A DNA stretch of 64,000 nt from positions 41,726 through 105,725 of the forward strand of contig JADDKJ010000003.1 of assembly GCA_033717875.1 (NCBI GenBank), read 5' to 3'. The notes beneath the pieces were generated by a model. The model had not been told where the DNA came from. It ran no database searches and saw nothing but the letters and a program-made list of their open reading frames with translations. The position numbers and the translations under genes were made by a program. Below are positions 36,901-44,335 of the stretch, in pieces (the first letter of the stretch is position 1; each line of letters opens with the position of its first letter). The stretch is from SBBG01 sp033717875 (GTDB lineage Bacteria > Pseudomonadota > Gammaproteobacteria > Ga0077554 > Ga007554).

Positions 36901-37194
36901 GCGCCGCGCGATCGCCTGAAAAGCAAACTCCTCCGTCAATTGGGCGATTTGTGTCGTCGGCTGGAGGATGAGGGTGACTGGAGTCAGGCTATCGACTGCT
37001 ACAACAAGGCACTGGAGGTCGATCCCCTGTCCGAAGTGTTCTATCAACGCCTGATGCGCTGTCATCAACAGCAAGGCCGCCGTGCCGAGGCCCTGGCCGT
37101 TTATCAGCGTTGCCACAAGACGCTCGGCGCCGTGCTCGGGTTGCCGCCGTCGGCGGAGACCGAAGCCATCCGGCAAAGTCTGCATGCGGGTTGA
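33973..37194 (+). CDS. STAND ATPase/BTAD transcriptional regulator
   Basis: A 1073-residue MalT-like protein. The N-terminal P-loop ATPase has Walker A GPAGAGKTS (residues 51-59) and a Walker B-like FLMVLDDCHEI near 138. Residues about 330-820 are helical repeats of TPR type. The C-terminus (about 835-1070) combines an OmpR-like winged helix (LKIYSLGRFQVLRNDVP, ALWPDADGDIARQAFNTTLHRLRKLL) with a bacterial transcriptional activation domain (LEVDPLSEVFYQRLMRCHQQ). Such proteins bind a ligand, oligomerise and activate transcription. The ATG at 33973 follows a GGGGG stretch; a GTG 10 codons upstream is an alternative. Target genes unknown; the divergent SAM hydrolase gene shares its promoter region. 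Confidence 0.85.
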   Translation: MPRIVQSTALAAQPFSPAKTALPQGAGICPRERLFCLLDERHQSSLIWISGPAGAGKTSLISSYAKARGLPVLWYQIDDRDSDPANFFYYLSLAAQNLHPSSKNALPLLRDEYLADLPAYSRRYFSDLYSRVKPPFLMVLDDCHEIADQSVLYQIIQHSLSELPMGAVVVMVSRGSPPASFARLRLNRKMKVIDAEALCLTVEELRDLAVVAGKEHVDESWLRALHEKTHGWAAGAVMMIESARTHAALSAEVDQASLDVIYAYFANEVFAKLNPETQEFLLQTAFFPSMTLDMAARLTGRPDAAAILSDVGYKHYFTEMRTSTETLYQYHDLFRGFLLSQARMSFSVARMSEIQRRAAHILENTGHVDEAIALYLSLADWNTATAAILKYAAALTVQGRARTLESWIRALPHEVIERTPYLLYWLGNCRLPFSIGEARAFYEKSYDLFKKQEHPEGEYLSWSGIVDTYRYEWGNFTPLDRHIMELEGLLERYPRFPSLEIEIRVLSSMFGTLIYHRPSHPMFPVWEERLRTLMQECADRNHRLIMSINLLPYYFWTGKFAKAWLIFNAMDEEVDAPDVPPLIQITWRLQKAFYHWLTGSTETCFAAVEEGWRIVTQSGVHVRDYLLLGQGASGALVAGNLPLAEEYIQRMAPVLNATRMLDVGYYHYQAAWLALLKGNLPHALEHAKTATQLATTAGTPFPLAQCLAGLAQILFEHGQNAKALAHLAHARRIGRGMSSELIEYHCLARLALYALDRGKRAVGISLLRRVWALHKKMGNVSLPFWSAPGMARLCAYALEAGVESDHVKDYIRRRDLEFPDGAPSTEHWPWPLKIYSLGRFQVLRNDVPMLFSGKAQRKPLELLKALLAFGGRDVGVDQLAEALWPDADGDIARQAFNTTLHRLRKLLDHDKALSLQRGRLSLDARHCWVDAWVLGRTLGQLQSQPYDGKCTRELLDKACGLYQGPFLHQEGCAWVLAPRDRLKSKLLRQLGDLCRRLEDEGDWSQAIDCYNKALEVDPLSEVFYQRLMRCHQQQGRRAEALAVYQRCHKTLGAVLGLPPSAETEAIRQSLHAG

Positions 37195-37197
37195 TCG

Positions 37198-37365
37198 TCA
37201 ATCTTTATGTTCAATGGCGATACCGATGATCTCGATCAGCACCCCCAGGGCGAGTACCGCCATGCCGGCCCATTCCTCGGTTTCCGGGGCGAAAAACATC
37301 AACATGCCACCGAGCGTCACAAGGGCGAATGATATGATTCGTCTTGTGCGTGGATTCCTTATCAT
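37198..37365 (-). CDS. Small membrane protein, 55 residues
   Basis: A short frame coupled to the aminotransferase gene: its ATG overlaps that gene's stop (ATGA). The predicted protein starts with a basic stretch (MIRNPRTRR), then has two hydrophobic segments, ISFALVTLGGMLMFFAPE and MAVLALGVLIEIIGIAI, separated by a short acidic turn. It therefore should form a two-helix inner-membrane hairpin. Codon choice matches the neighbours and the overlap is typical of real operons. Function unknown; no family was recognised. Confidence 0.7.
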   Translation of the reverse strand: MIRNPRTRRIISFALVTLGGMLMFFAPETEEWAGMAVLALGVLIEIIGIAIEHKD

Positions 37366-38579
37366 GAGGTGCGCCCGCTTTCGAGGTAGAATTGATGCGC
37401 GGCGGTTTGCGCCGCACCCGTTTCGATATCCGCGCCGGCGGCGCTCAACACCTCGTCCAGCGCGCGCAGACAGAGCATGACGTTTTCCCGCCGGCTGCTG
37501 TGACCCATCAAACCGATGCGCCAGATCTTGCCCGCCATGTCGCCCAGGCCAGCGCCGATTTCGAGACCGTAATCGTTTAAAAGGCGCTGCCGTACCTGCG
37601 CATCGTCCGCGCCGTGCGGCAGGGTGACGGCGTTCAATTGTGGCAGTCGCTGCGCCTCATCGACAAAAAAGCGCAGCCCCATCGCTTCGATGCCGGCCCT
37701 GAGCGCGCGATGGTGGAGCCTGTGACGTGTCCAGGCATTTTCCAGCCCTTCCTCCTTGAGCATGACCAGCGCTTCGTGCAGGCCATAGAGGGGATTGACG
37801 GGCGCGGTATGGTGGTAGGTGCGTTTGCCGGCGTTCCAGTAATTGACGATCAGGTTAAGGTCCATGAACCAGCTTTGGCAAGGCGTCTTGCGGCGCTTGA
37901 CGGCGTCGATGGCGCGCTCGCTGAAGCTGACGGGCGAAAGCCCCGGTGTGCAGCTCAGACACTTCTGGCTGCCGGTATAGACGGCATCGATGCCCCATGC
38001 GTCGAGGTTCACAGGCGTGCCGCCCAGCGATGTGACCGTGTCGACGATGGTCAGGCAATCGTTGCGGCGAGCGATGTCCGCCAGGGTCTTGGCGTCGGAC
38101 TGCGCGCCGGTCGAGGTTTCCGCATGGACGAAGGCGACCAGCCGGGCGTCCGGGTTGGCGCGCAAGGCATCTTCCAGCTTGCTCGGATCGACCGCCGCAC
38201 CCCAGGCGTCTTCCACCACGATGGCGATGCCGCCGCAGCGCCGCACGTTTTCGATCATGCGCCCGCCGAACACGCCGTTGCGGCATACCACGACCTTGTC
38301 GCCCGGTTCGACCAGATTGACGAAGCAGGTCTCCATGCCCACCGAGCCGGGGCCGGAAAGGGGGAAGGTGATGGCATTCTCGGTCTGGAACGCATAGCGC
38401 AGCAGTGTCTTGAGTTCCTCCATCATTTCCACGAAGACCGGATCGAGATGGCCGATGGTCGGGCGCGCCATCGCGGCAAGCACGCGCGGGTGGACATCGG
38501 AGGGTCCGGGACCCATCAGCACCCGTTCGGGAGGGATGAACGAATCGATATTTTTATATGAAGAGCCTGTTTTCATCAT
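37362..38579 (-). CDS. Class V aminotransferase (serine/alanine--glyoxylate type)
   Basis: A 405-residue PLP enzyme of the class V family, related to alanine--glyoxylate and serine--glyoxylate aminotransferases. The N-terminal GPGPSDVHPRVL and TIGHLDPVF motifs, FPLSGPGSVGMETC, and the PLP lysine in YTGSQKCLSCTPG are present. It probably converts glyoxylate to glycine with alanine or serine as donor; phosphoglycolate phosphatase elsewhere in the window makes a glyoxylate precursor. The downstream small membrane protein overlaps it. Starts with tandem Met codons; the first is used here. Confidence 0.88.
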   Translation of the reverse strand: MMKTGSSYKNIDSFIPPERVLMGPGPSDVHPRVLAAMARPTIGHLDPVFVEMMEELKTLLRYAFQTENAITFPLSGPGSVGMETCFVNLVEPGDKVVVCRNGVFGGRMIENVRRCGGIAIVVEDAWGAAVDPSKLEDALRANPDARLVAFVHAETSTGAQSDAKTLADIARRNDCLTIVDTVTSLGGTPVNLDAWGIDAVYTGSQKCLSCTPGLSPVSFSERAIDAVKRRKTPCQSWFMDLNLIVNYWNAGKRTYHHTAPVNPLYGLHEALVMLKEEGLENAWTRHRLHHRALRAGIEAMGLRFFVDEAQRLPQLNAVTLPHGADDAQVRQRLLNDYGLEIGAGLGDMAGKIWRIGLMGHSSRRENVMLCLRALDEVLSAAGADIETGAAQTAAHQFYLESGRTS

Positions 38580-38845
38580 TGTCTCCAGGGAGCTTGTCTA
38601 CATCATGGCATCATATCGAAAAAATGGTGGGGTGAGGACGATTTTCCCATAAAATGAGGAAAGAAGAATGGCTTGCTCAGACGCTCCAATTGAAATGATG
38701 GCGGCGTCTTTTACATCCAGATTCGCGCATCCCGCGTATATGTCCATGCCGAGAAGGCATACTTGACAGTCTGTCGAGGAGTCCGGAAGGAGTACGCCGT
38801 GAAGATTCAGTGCATTAGGCGGACACAGTAGGTTTATGGTGAGAA

Positions 38846-39583
38846 ATGCAGGTTAAGACCGTGACTGCGGAGAAACACTCAAGCCGGCGTCCCCACTGGT
38901 CGTTCTACGCCTTTATTCCCGGCGTCACGCTACTCCTTTTTCTGGATTCGGCATGGCTGCATGAACGCGGGCTGGATGGCCAGTGGGTGGCGGATGTGCT
39001 CACCATCCTCTATTTCGCCTTGATGATTCGCACGCTGGACGATCCTCCGTTATGCCGTATGATGTGGATGGCGGTGTTCATCTCCGCCATCTGCGAGATC
39101 ATCGGTAGCATGGTCATGGAAGTATGGATTTACAGAAACGCTTACGTGCCGCTGTATGTGCCTTTCGGGCATGCCATCGTTATTGGAAGTGGTTTCCAGA
39201 TGCTGCGGTTCGCCTGGACGGAACGGCATCGCCGCGCCATCATTGCTGTGGGATGCGCCGTCTATTCCGGTTTGATCGCGGCGGCGTTCGCGTTGTGGGG
39301 TGATACCTTCTCCGTCGCGCTGGGCCTGTTTCTGGCCGCGGTGCTACTGCACGGAAGAAATCGCCTGTTGTATATGTTCATGCCGCTGCCCGTGCTGTTC
39401 GTGGAACTGGTGGGCACCGCCTTCGGCTGCTGGTATTGGCCGGCCGCGCCTTTTGGAGTGCTGGCCACCACCAATCCGCCGGTGGGTTCCATCGCTCTCT
39501 ATGTCATTCTCGATATGGTTGTGCTGATCGCCGCGTCATGGTGGAGCCGCGTGGGGCGGGCCATGAGCACCGCTTCGTCGTGA
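38846..39583 (+). CDS. Conserved integral membrane protein of unknown function
   Basis: A 245-residue protein with about seven hydrophobic segments and a basic N-terminus (about residues 1-17). Polar residues recur within the membrane: HERGLDGQW, ICEIIGSMVMEVWIYRN, YVPFGHAIVIGSG and FGCWYWPAAP. This resembles uncharacterised membrane proteins; no catalytic motif is assigned. It stands alone between the aminotransferase (divergent) and pgm (convergent). The start follows GGTGAG. Two tiny frames with good ribosome-binding sites precede it (38668-38766 and 38799-38831). Confidence 0.65.
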   Translation: MQVKTVTAEKHSSRRPHWSFYAFIPGVTLLLFLDSAWLHERGLDGQWVADVLTILYFALMIRTLDDPPLCRMMWMAVFISAICEIIGSMVMEVWIYRNAYVPLYVPFGHAIVIGSGFQMLRFAWTERHRRAIIAVGCAVYSGLIAAAFALWGDTFSVALGLFLAAVLLHGRNRLLYMFMPLPVLFVELVGTAFGCWYWPAAPFGVLATTNPPVGSIALYVILDMVVLIAASWWSRVGRAMSTASS

Positions 39584-39613
39584 GGCACCCTTGATCGCGG
39601 CATATGGAAGCTT

Positions 39614-39651
39614 GCGCTGAGAGTTCCAAGATGGAATTATTCAGCGCTTCC
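39614..39651. repeat. Single hairpin repeat next to the pgm stop
   Basis: GCGCTGAGAGTTCCA and TGGAATTATTCAGCGC pair as an imperfect hairpin. About 36 of 40 bases match the fourth hairpin of the element at 14315-14353. It lies just after the pgm stop and could serve as its terminator. Confidence 0.6.
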
Positions 39652-41286
39652 TCAGGTAATCACCGTCGGCGCTTCGCGCCCCGTCTTTTCCCGGATGCCG
39701 GACAATTCATTGGCAATCGCGATCAAATCGGCCAGGGCTGCCTGCGTGTCCTGTTCATGCTTGGCAGGCTGCGGTTCATAGGCCTCGATATAAATGCGCA
39801 AGGTGGCGCCCGCCGTGCCCGTGCCGGAGAGGCGGAACACGATGCGCGCGCCGTCGTCGAAGACGATGCGGATGCCTTGGCCGGTGCTGATGCTGTGGTC
39901 GACCGGGTCGGTGTAGCTGAAATCGTCGCTATAGGCGACGCGGCGCTGCCCGAGCTGCTTGCCTTTCAGCCCCGCCATGATCTCGTGAAGGTGCTTCATG
40001 ATGCCTTGCGCCGCCGCCGTTTCCAGTTCCTCGTAATCGTGGCGCGTATAGAAATTTCGGCCGTAGCGGGTCCAGTGCTGGCGCACGATGTCCTCCACCG
40101 GCTGGTTGCGCGCGGCCAGGACGTTGAGCCAGAACAGTACCGCCCACAGGCCGTCCTTTTCGCGCACATGGTTTGATCCGGTGCCGAAGCTCTCCTCGCC
40201 GCACAGCGTGACTTTGCCGGCGTCCATGAGGTTGCCGAAGAATTTCCAGCCGGTGGGGGTTTCATAACAGGCCATGCCGAGCGCCTGCGCCACGCGGTCC
40301 ACCGCCTCGCTGGTGGGCATGGAGCGCGCGATGCCGGCAAGGCCGTTGCGATAGCCGGGAGCGAGCGTGGCGTTGGCGGCGAGGATCGCCAGGCTGTCGC
40401 TGGGGGTGACAAAGAAGCGCTTGCCAAGGATCATGTTGCGGTCGCCATCGCCGTCGGAAGCGGCGCCGAAGTCGGGCGCATCCTCGCCGAACATGATGTC
40501 CACCAGGTCATGGGCATAAGTGAGGTTGGGGTCGGGATGGCCGCCGCCGAAATCCTCCAGCGGCACGGCGTTCATCACCGTGCCGGGCGGCGCGCCCAGG
40601 CGCTTTTCCAGGATTTCCCGTGCATAGGGGCCGGTCACCGCGTGCATGGCGTCGAAGCGCATGCAAAATCCGCCATCGATCAACAGGGCACGGATGGCCT
40701 GGAAGTCGAACAGCGATTCCATCAATTCCGCATAATCGGCCACGGAGTCGATCACTTCGATCCGCATATCACCCAATTGAGCGCCGCCCACCCTGTCCAA
40801 CGGCACATCAGCCACTTCGAAGATGCGGTAACGCTCGATCTGGCGGCTGCGCGCATAAATGTCGTCGGTGATCTTTTCCGGCGCCGGGCCGCCATTGCCG
40901 ATATTGTACTTGATGCCAAAGTCGCCTTCAGGGCCGCCTGGATTGTGGCTGGCCGAGAGAATGATGCCGCCGAAGGCGCCATGCTTGCGGATCACGCAGG
41001 ACGCGGCGGGGGTGGAGAGGATGCCGTCGCGGCCCACCAGCACTTTGCCGAATCCGGCCGCGGCGGCCATCTTGAGGATGATCTGGATGGCGGTGGTGTT
41101 GTAAAACCGCCCGTCGCCGCCGACAACCAGGGTTTTGCCCTGATAGCCTGCGAGAGCATCGAAGATGGATTGGACGAAATTTTCCAGGTAGTGCGGCTGG
41201 CGGAAGACGGAGACCTTCTTGCGCAAACCGGACGTGCCGGGTTTTTGGCCTTCAACGGGGCGGGTGGCGACGGTGTGTATTGTCAT
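39652..41286 (-). CDS. pgm: Phosphoglucomutase
   Basis: A 544-residue alpha-D-phosphohexomutase of the PGM1-like type, interconverting glucose-1-phosphate and glucose-6-phosphate. The phosphoserine loop is LSASHNPGGPEGDFG, the metal loop DGDGDRN, the sugar loop GEESFGTGS and the C-terminal phosphate site RLSGTGTAGATLR; GTSGLRKKV at the N-terminus is also typical. It feeds GalU, so it supports UDP-glucose for exopolysaccharide. The ATG at 41286 is preferred to a weaker in-frame start 11 codons upstream. Confidence 0.95.
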   Translation of the reverse strand: MTIHTVATRPVEGQKPGTSGLRKKVSVFRQPHYLENFVQSIFDALAGYQGKTLVVGGDGRFYNTTAIQIILKMAAAAGFGKVLVGRDGILSTPAASCVIRKHGAFGGIILSASHNPGGPEGDFGIKYNIGNGGPAPEKITDDIYARSRQIERYRIFEVADVPLDRVGGAQLGDMRIEVIDSVADYAELMESLFDFQAIRALLIDGGFCMRFDAMHAVTGPYAREILEKRLGAPPGTVMNAVPLEDFGGGHPDPNLTYAHDLVDIMFGEDAPDFGAASDGDGDRNMILGKRFFVTPSDSLAILAANATLAPGYRNGLAGIARSMPTSEAVDRVAQALGMACYETPTGWKFFGNLMDAGKVTLCGEESFGTGSNHVREKDGLWAVLFWLNVLAARNQPVEDIVRQHWTRYGRNFYTRHDYEELETAAAQGIMKHLHEIMAGLKGKQLGQRRVAYSDDFSYTDPVDHSISTGQGIRIVFDDGARIVFRLSGTGTAGATLRIYIEAYEPQPAKHEQDTQAALADLIAIANELSGIREKTGREAPTVIT

Positions 41287-41330
41287 GACGCATCCTGGTT
41301 GGTTCATTATACCTGTCATTCAAGCACAGA

Positions 41331-41432
41331 CCGTTATAGAAAGCGAGGGCTTACCCGGGTCAGGTGGCTGCAAGTATAATTTTCGGATTGATCACCGCAA
41401 CTGAGAGGAGCCGATTCACCCATGAGCACCGA
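41331..41432 (+). repeat. Left copy of a duplicated htpG promoter/leader
   Basis: This 102 bp copy aligns with the htpG upstream region at 50404-50504. Over the first 68 bases only about 11 differ. Both keep GAAAGCGAGGGCTTA, CAGGTGGCT, GTATAATTTTC and ATCACCGCA, then a gapped stretch with GGAG, and end in ATGAGCACCGA. The copies lie 9,073 bp apart and bound the accessory region. Confidence 0.85.
41375..41380 (+). promoter_or_regulatory. Putative -10 box in the duplicated htpG promoter
   Basis: A perfect TATAAT lies 41 bp before the ATG of the leader frame and matches the same box upstream of htpG. The -35 element is not obvious. It probably drives the histidine kinase gene. Confidence 0.5.
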
Positions 41433-41472
41433 TAATTCCTCCCTCTTATTCCTTTCCATTATAAACAGGTAA
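41422..41472 (+). CDS. 16-codon leader frame derived from the htpG start
   Basis: The frame reads MSTDNSSLLFLSIINR and begins with the same ATGAGCACCGA as htpG, behind a GAGGAG ribosome-binding site. It stops 5 bp before the histidine kinase ATG, so it could be a translated leader coupling expression of the kinase, or simply the scar of the duplication. Homology to htpG ends after the fourth codon. Confidence 0.4.
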   Translation: MSTDNSSLLFLSIINR

Positions 41473-41477
41473 CCCAG

Positions 41478-43271
41478 ATGTTTTTTATAAAAATCTCATC
41501 ATGGCTCACACCCCCGCCTTTTGAGCCAGAACTGGAAGCCTTATATCAACATGATTTACGCATCAGGGTGATCAAGCAAATCAAGCTGTCATTATTTTTC
41601 GGTTCGATTTTTTTCATATCATTTATTGTTGTTGATTTGTTACTGGAACCAGAATTATTGACACGTCTCTGGATTAGAATTCCTGCGGCCTTGGTGATAT
41701 TCGCGCTATATCTTTATATTTACATGAGACCTGTACGAGCGACGCCCTTGATTTTTCACTTCGCGCTCCTGGGTGCCGCAGTCGCCGTGATGGCGCATCT
41801 CGCTATCATGATTTTTGCTGGTGCATCATTGGCTATAACGTATCCATCAATGATGTTTATCATTGCCTTTGCTTATGGGCCTCTGTTCGTACCCGTTGTT
41901 CCTGCTACCCTTCTTAGCCTGAGTTACATAGCCGCGGCATTGCTGATATATTCCGCTCCATCCGCAACAGTTATCGATGTATCGTTTCAACTTGCTTTAA
42001 TCGTAGTTGTCAGCCTGTTCTCCCGCTACCAACTCGATATCTTCTCAAGACGCTCGTTCATTGATAAAAGAGCCGCTGATTTGGCGCGGGCTGTTGCCGA
42101 GGAAAAACGGCAGCAAGCTGAACAAGCAAACCTGGAAAAAGCGGCCTTTCTCAGAAATGCCAGCCATAACCTCAGGCAGCCCACGCAAGCACTCAGTTCT
42201 TACACATTGCTCCTCGAAAAAGCATTGCAGGGTAACGATTTGAAATCCGCGGGCGAGGCGGCCAGGAACGTAACCTATGCCGTTGACCTTCTTGCGGAGG
42301 CATTCGATAAGATATTGGATATTTCCAGAATTGACCGTGATGACTACGCCCCTGCCACATCACATTTTTTTATTAATGAACTCCTGGAAGTAGTTCAACG
42401 ACAATACACTCACCAGGCTAGTCAAAAGGACATTCACTTGAAGATCGTTCTGCGGAAAAAGCCGCCGCTGGTTATCCATTCGGATAGACTTATGATGCAG
42501 CAAATTATTTTCAACCTGGTCGATAATGCCATCAAGTATACGAAAAACGGTTGGGTGTTAATCACGGTAACTAGATATGGAAAGGGACTGCGGCTACACG
42601 TCATCGACAGCGGCATCGGAATGTCGACAGATCAAATGCAGTCCGTATTTCAGCCATTCTATCGAATCAACGAACAATGTGACGTACCCGGAATGGGTAT
42701 TGGATTATCCTATGTTGAGAAAGCCGTTCGCAAACTGCCAGGACATCGGCTTGGATACTATTCTCATCCGGAGCGCGGAACACATTTTTATATCGACGTG
42801 CCTGTTCAGGAAGAAAGTGATTTGCCGCGTCATCCGCAAGAATTGATCCCGGCGGAGTTGGAGCCGGGAAAATTTATTTTGTTGGTCGATGACAACAAGT
42901 TAGTGCTTGATGCGTTAGAAAGTCAGTTAGTGGTTTTAGGCTGTATCGTGGAAAAAGCGGCTTCGGTTGCGCAAGTCCGGCTGGTAATGCGAGACAGCTT
43001 TCGTGAGTTTGATTTGGTCATTTCAGATTATAAACTGGCCGGGGATGAAACCGCCGAAGCGGTCGTTCGTTGTGTGCGTGATCTTGGCCGGGATCTCGAC
43101 CGGGATATACCCGTCATTGTTTTAACGGGTGAAAGGTTTAGCGGCGAAACCATTTCCTTGCTTGGAAAGGAATATCCACTGCTAAGAAAGCCGGTAAATA
43201 CGTCACAATTTTCACGATCTATCGCGCACGCGTTATGCACTACCGGTCACGCGCGGGGCGTGGGGAAATAA
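41478..43271 (+). CDS. Hybrid sensor histidine kinase with receiver domain
   Basis: A 597-residue membrane protein: about six hydrophobic segments (residues 37-182), a short coiled coil, a HisKA domain with phospho-His230 in ASHNLRQPTQALS, an ATPase domain with N350 in NLVDNAIKY, DSGIGM and GMGIGLSYV, and a C-terminal receiver with DD471-472 and phospho-Asp517 in VISDYKLAG. The H-N-L-R-Q-P box is a recognised subgroup of HisKA. No periplasmic sensor loop of note is seen, so the membrane region itself may sense. The DNA is AT-richer than the flanks. It converges with a LuxR-type regulator, its likely partner. Confidence 0.87.
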   Translation: MFFIKISSWLTPPPFEPELEALYQHDLRIRVIKQIKLSLFFGSIFFISFIVVDLLLEPELLTRLWIRIPAALVIFALYLYIYMRPVRATPLIFHFALLGAAVAVMAHLAIMIFAGASLAITYPSMMFIIAFAYGPLFVPVVPATLLSLSYIAAALLIYSAPSATVIDVSFQLALIVVVSLFSRYQLDIFSRRSFIDKRAADLARAVAEEKRQQAEQANLEKAAFLRNASHNLRQPTQALSSYTLLLEKALQGNDLKSAGEAARNVTYAVDLLAEAFDKILDISRIDRDDYAPATSHFFINELLEVVQRQYTHQASQKDIHLKIVLRKKPPLVIHSDRLMMQQIIFNLVDNAIKYTKNGWVLITVTRYGKGLRLHVIDSGIGMSTDQMQSVFQPFYRINEQCDVPGMGIGLSYVEKAVRKLPGHRLGYYSHPERGTHFYIDVPVQEESDLPRHPQELIPAELEPGKFILLVDDNKLVLDALESQLVVLGCIVEKAASVAQVRLVMRDSFREFDLVISDYKLAGDETAEAVVRCVRDLGRDLDRDIPVIVLTGERFSGETISLLGKEYPLLRKPVNTSQFSRSIAHALCTTGHARGVGK

Positions 43272-43306
43272 CCTTCAGCGCAGGCAATTGACCCGCCGTA
43301 GCGCAT

Positions 43307-44002
43307 TTACCGATTGCCAGCGGCCGGCTCCCCTAAAACAATCCCCAGCTTGTTAATCTCGATAATGAGCTTATGCCGGGTGCCGACGTTGAAACGGTGA
43401 TAGATGACTGATAACTGATTCTTGACTGTCTGCTCGGTAATATTCAATTTTTTGGCGATTTCATCGTTCGTGAGTCCGTGATGTACAAGCAAGCGCACTA
43501 TTTCAAATTGTCTGGTGGTGAGAGCTAAAGTGGTTGGATCACTTGGCGCCAGGAAGCCATCCTCCTTTCGTTTGTACGAGGCGAGCGACTTTTGCTCTAT
43601 TCCAATAACGGACACTGGCATATAGGGGAACCCCGACAACACTTGACGCAGAGCTGCTTCAAAGTCTTCTCGCCGGGGCAGATTTTTTGGTATGAATCCC
43701 ATCGCGCCTTTTCTTAGAGCGTCAAAGACCAACGCCTGGTCATAATCCATGCCTGTAAAGATCACTACGCACAGCGAATTAAATTCCCGTTTAAGCGTAA
43801 CCAGGGCATCCATGCCTTCGTGCCCCTGAGCCGAGAAACGAATGTCCATCAAGACAAGGTTGAGGGGCCGTTGGTTGGCGATTTGAAGTGCTTCCGCACA
43901 ATCACTCGCGTGGAACGCATGCACAGATGGAAACGTCCGCTCAAGAAAGAGCGCGACTCCATCGCGAGTGAACACATGATCATCAACCAGAAGCACATCC
44001 AT
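43307..44002 (-). CDS. LuxR/NarL-type response regulator
   Basis: A 231-residue two-domain regulator. Receiver: acidic pair VDDH at residues 6-9, phospho-acceptor Asp53 in LVLMDIRF, conserved Thr in VIFTG and Lys in FIPKN. The C-terminal helix-turn-helix (LTTRQFEIVRLLVHHGLTN, then IAKKLNITEQTVKNQL) is of LuxR type. It faces the hybrid kinase with a 35 bp gap and is divergent from the RCC1 lipoprotein gene, 333 bp away, which may be under its control. Confidence 0.9.
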   Translation of the reverse strand: MDVLLVDDHVFTRDGVALFLERTFPSVHAFHASDCAEALQIANQRPLNLVLMDIRFSAQGHEGMDALVTLKREFNSLCVVIFTGMDYDQALVFDALRKGAMGFIPKNLPRREDFEAALRQVLSGFPYMPVSVIGIEQKSLASYKRKEDGFLAPSDPTTLALTTRQFEIVRLLVHHGLTNDEIAKKLNITEQTVKNQLSVIYHRFNVGTRHKLIIEINKLGIVLGEPAAGNR

Positions 44003-44335
44003 GAAAGTATTCGCACTCGATATCTGACGACTGTATCCAGATGTTACCGATACCTGTCAACGCTCTTCGTTAGTACTATGGTACCTCTGCCGGTACCTTC
44101 GTAAGGGATTGTTTTAAAACATAATGCTGAATATGATGCTCCATGTCAATCAGCTTGCCTGGCGGAGAGTTTTGTGAGTGAGGATGAAAGAAGTTTTCAT
44201 CATCATTTTTGGCTGCGTGGATTTCAATTTGAAACTCGTGGTTCTACTGAAAGATAAGAAATGGACGGTGATGATGTTGGCAGCTACGCATATCGTGCGC
44301 GTGCAAACCTCATTCGTAACCCTGAGGAGGGGCTT
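44003..44335. other. Intergenic region between divergent regulator and lipoprotein genes
   Basis: No gene is seen in these 333 bases. Two GGTACC palindromes (44080-44099) form an inverted pair GGTACC-TCTGCC-GGTACC, and the stretch from about 44110 to 44140 is AT-rich (TTGTTTTAAAACATAATG), fitting promoters for the two divergent genes. GAGGAGG directly precedes the lipoprotein start. Binding of the response regulator here is possible but not shown. Confidence 0.45.
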
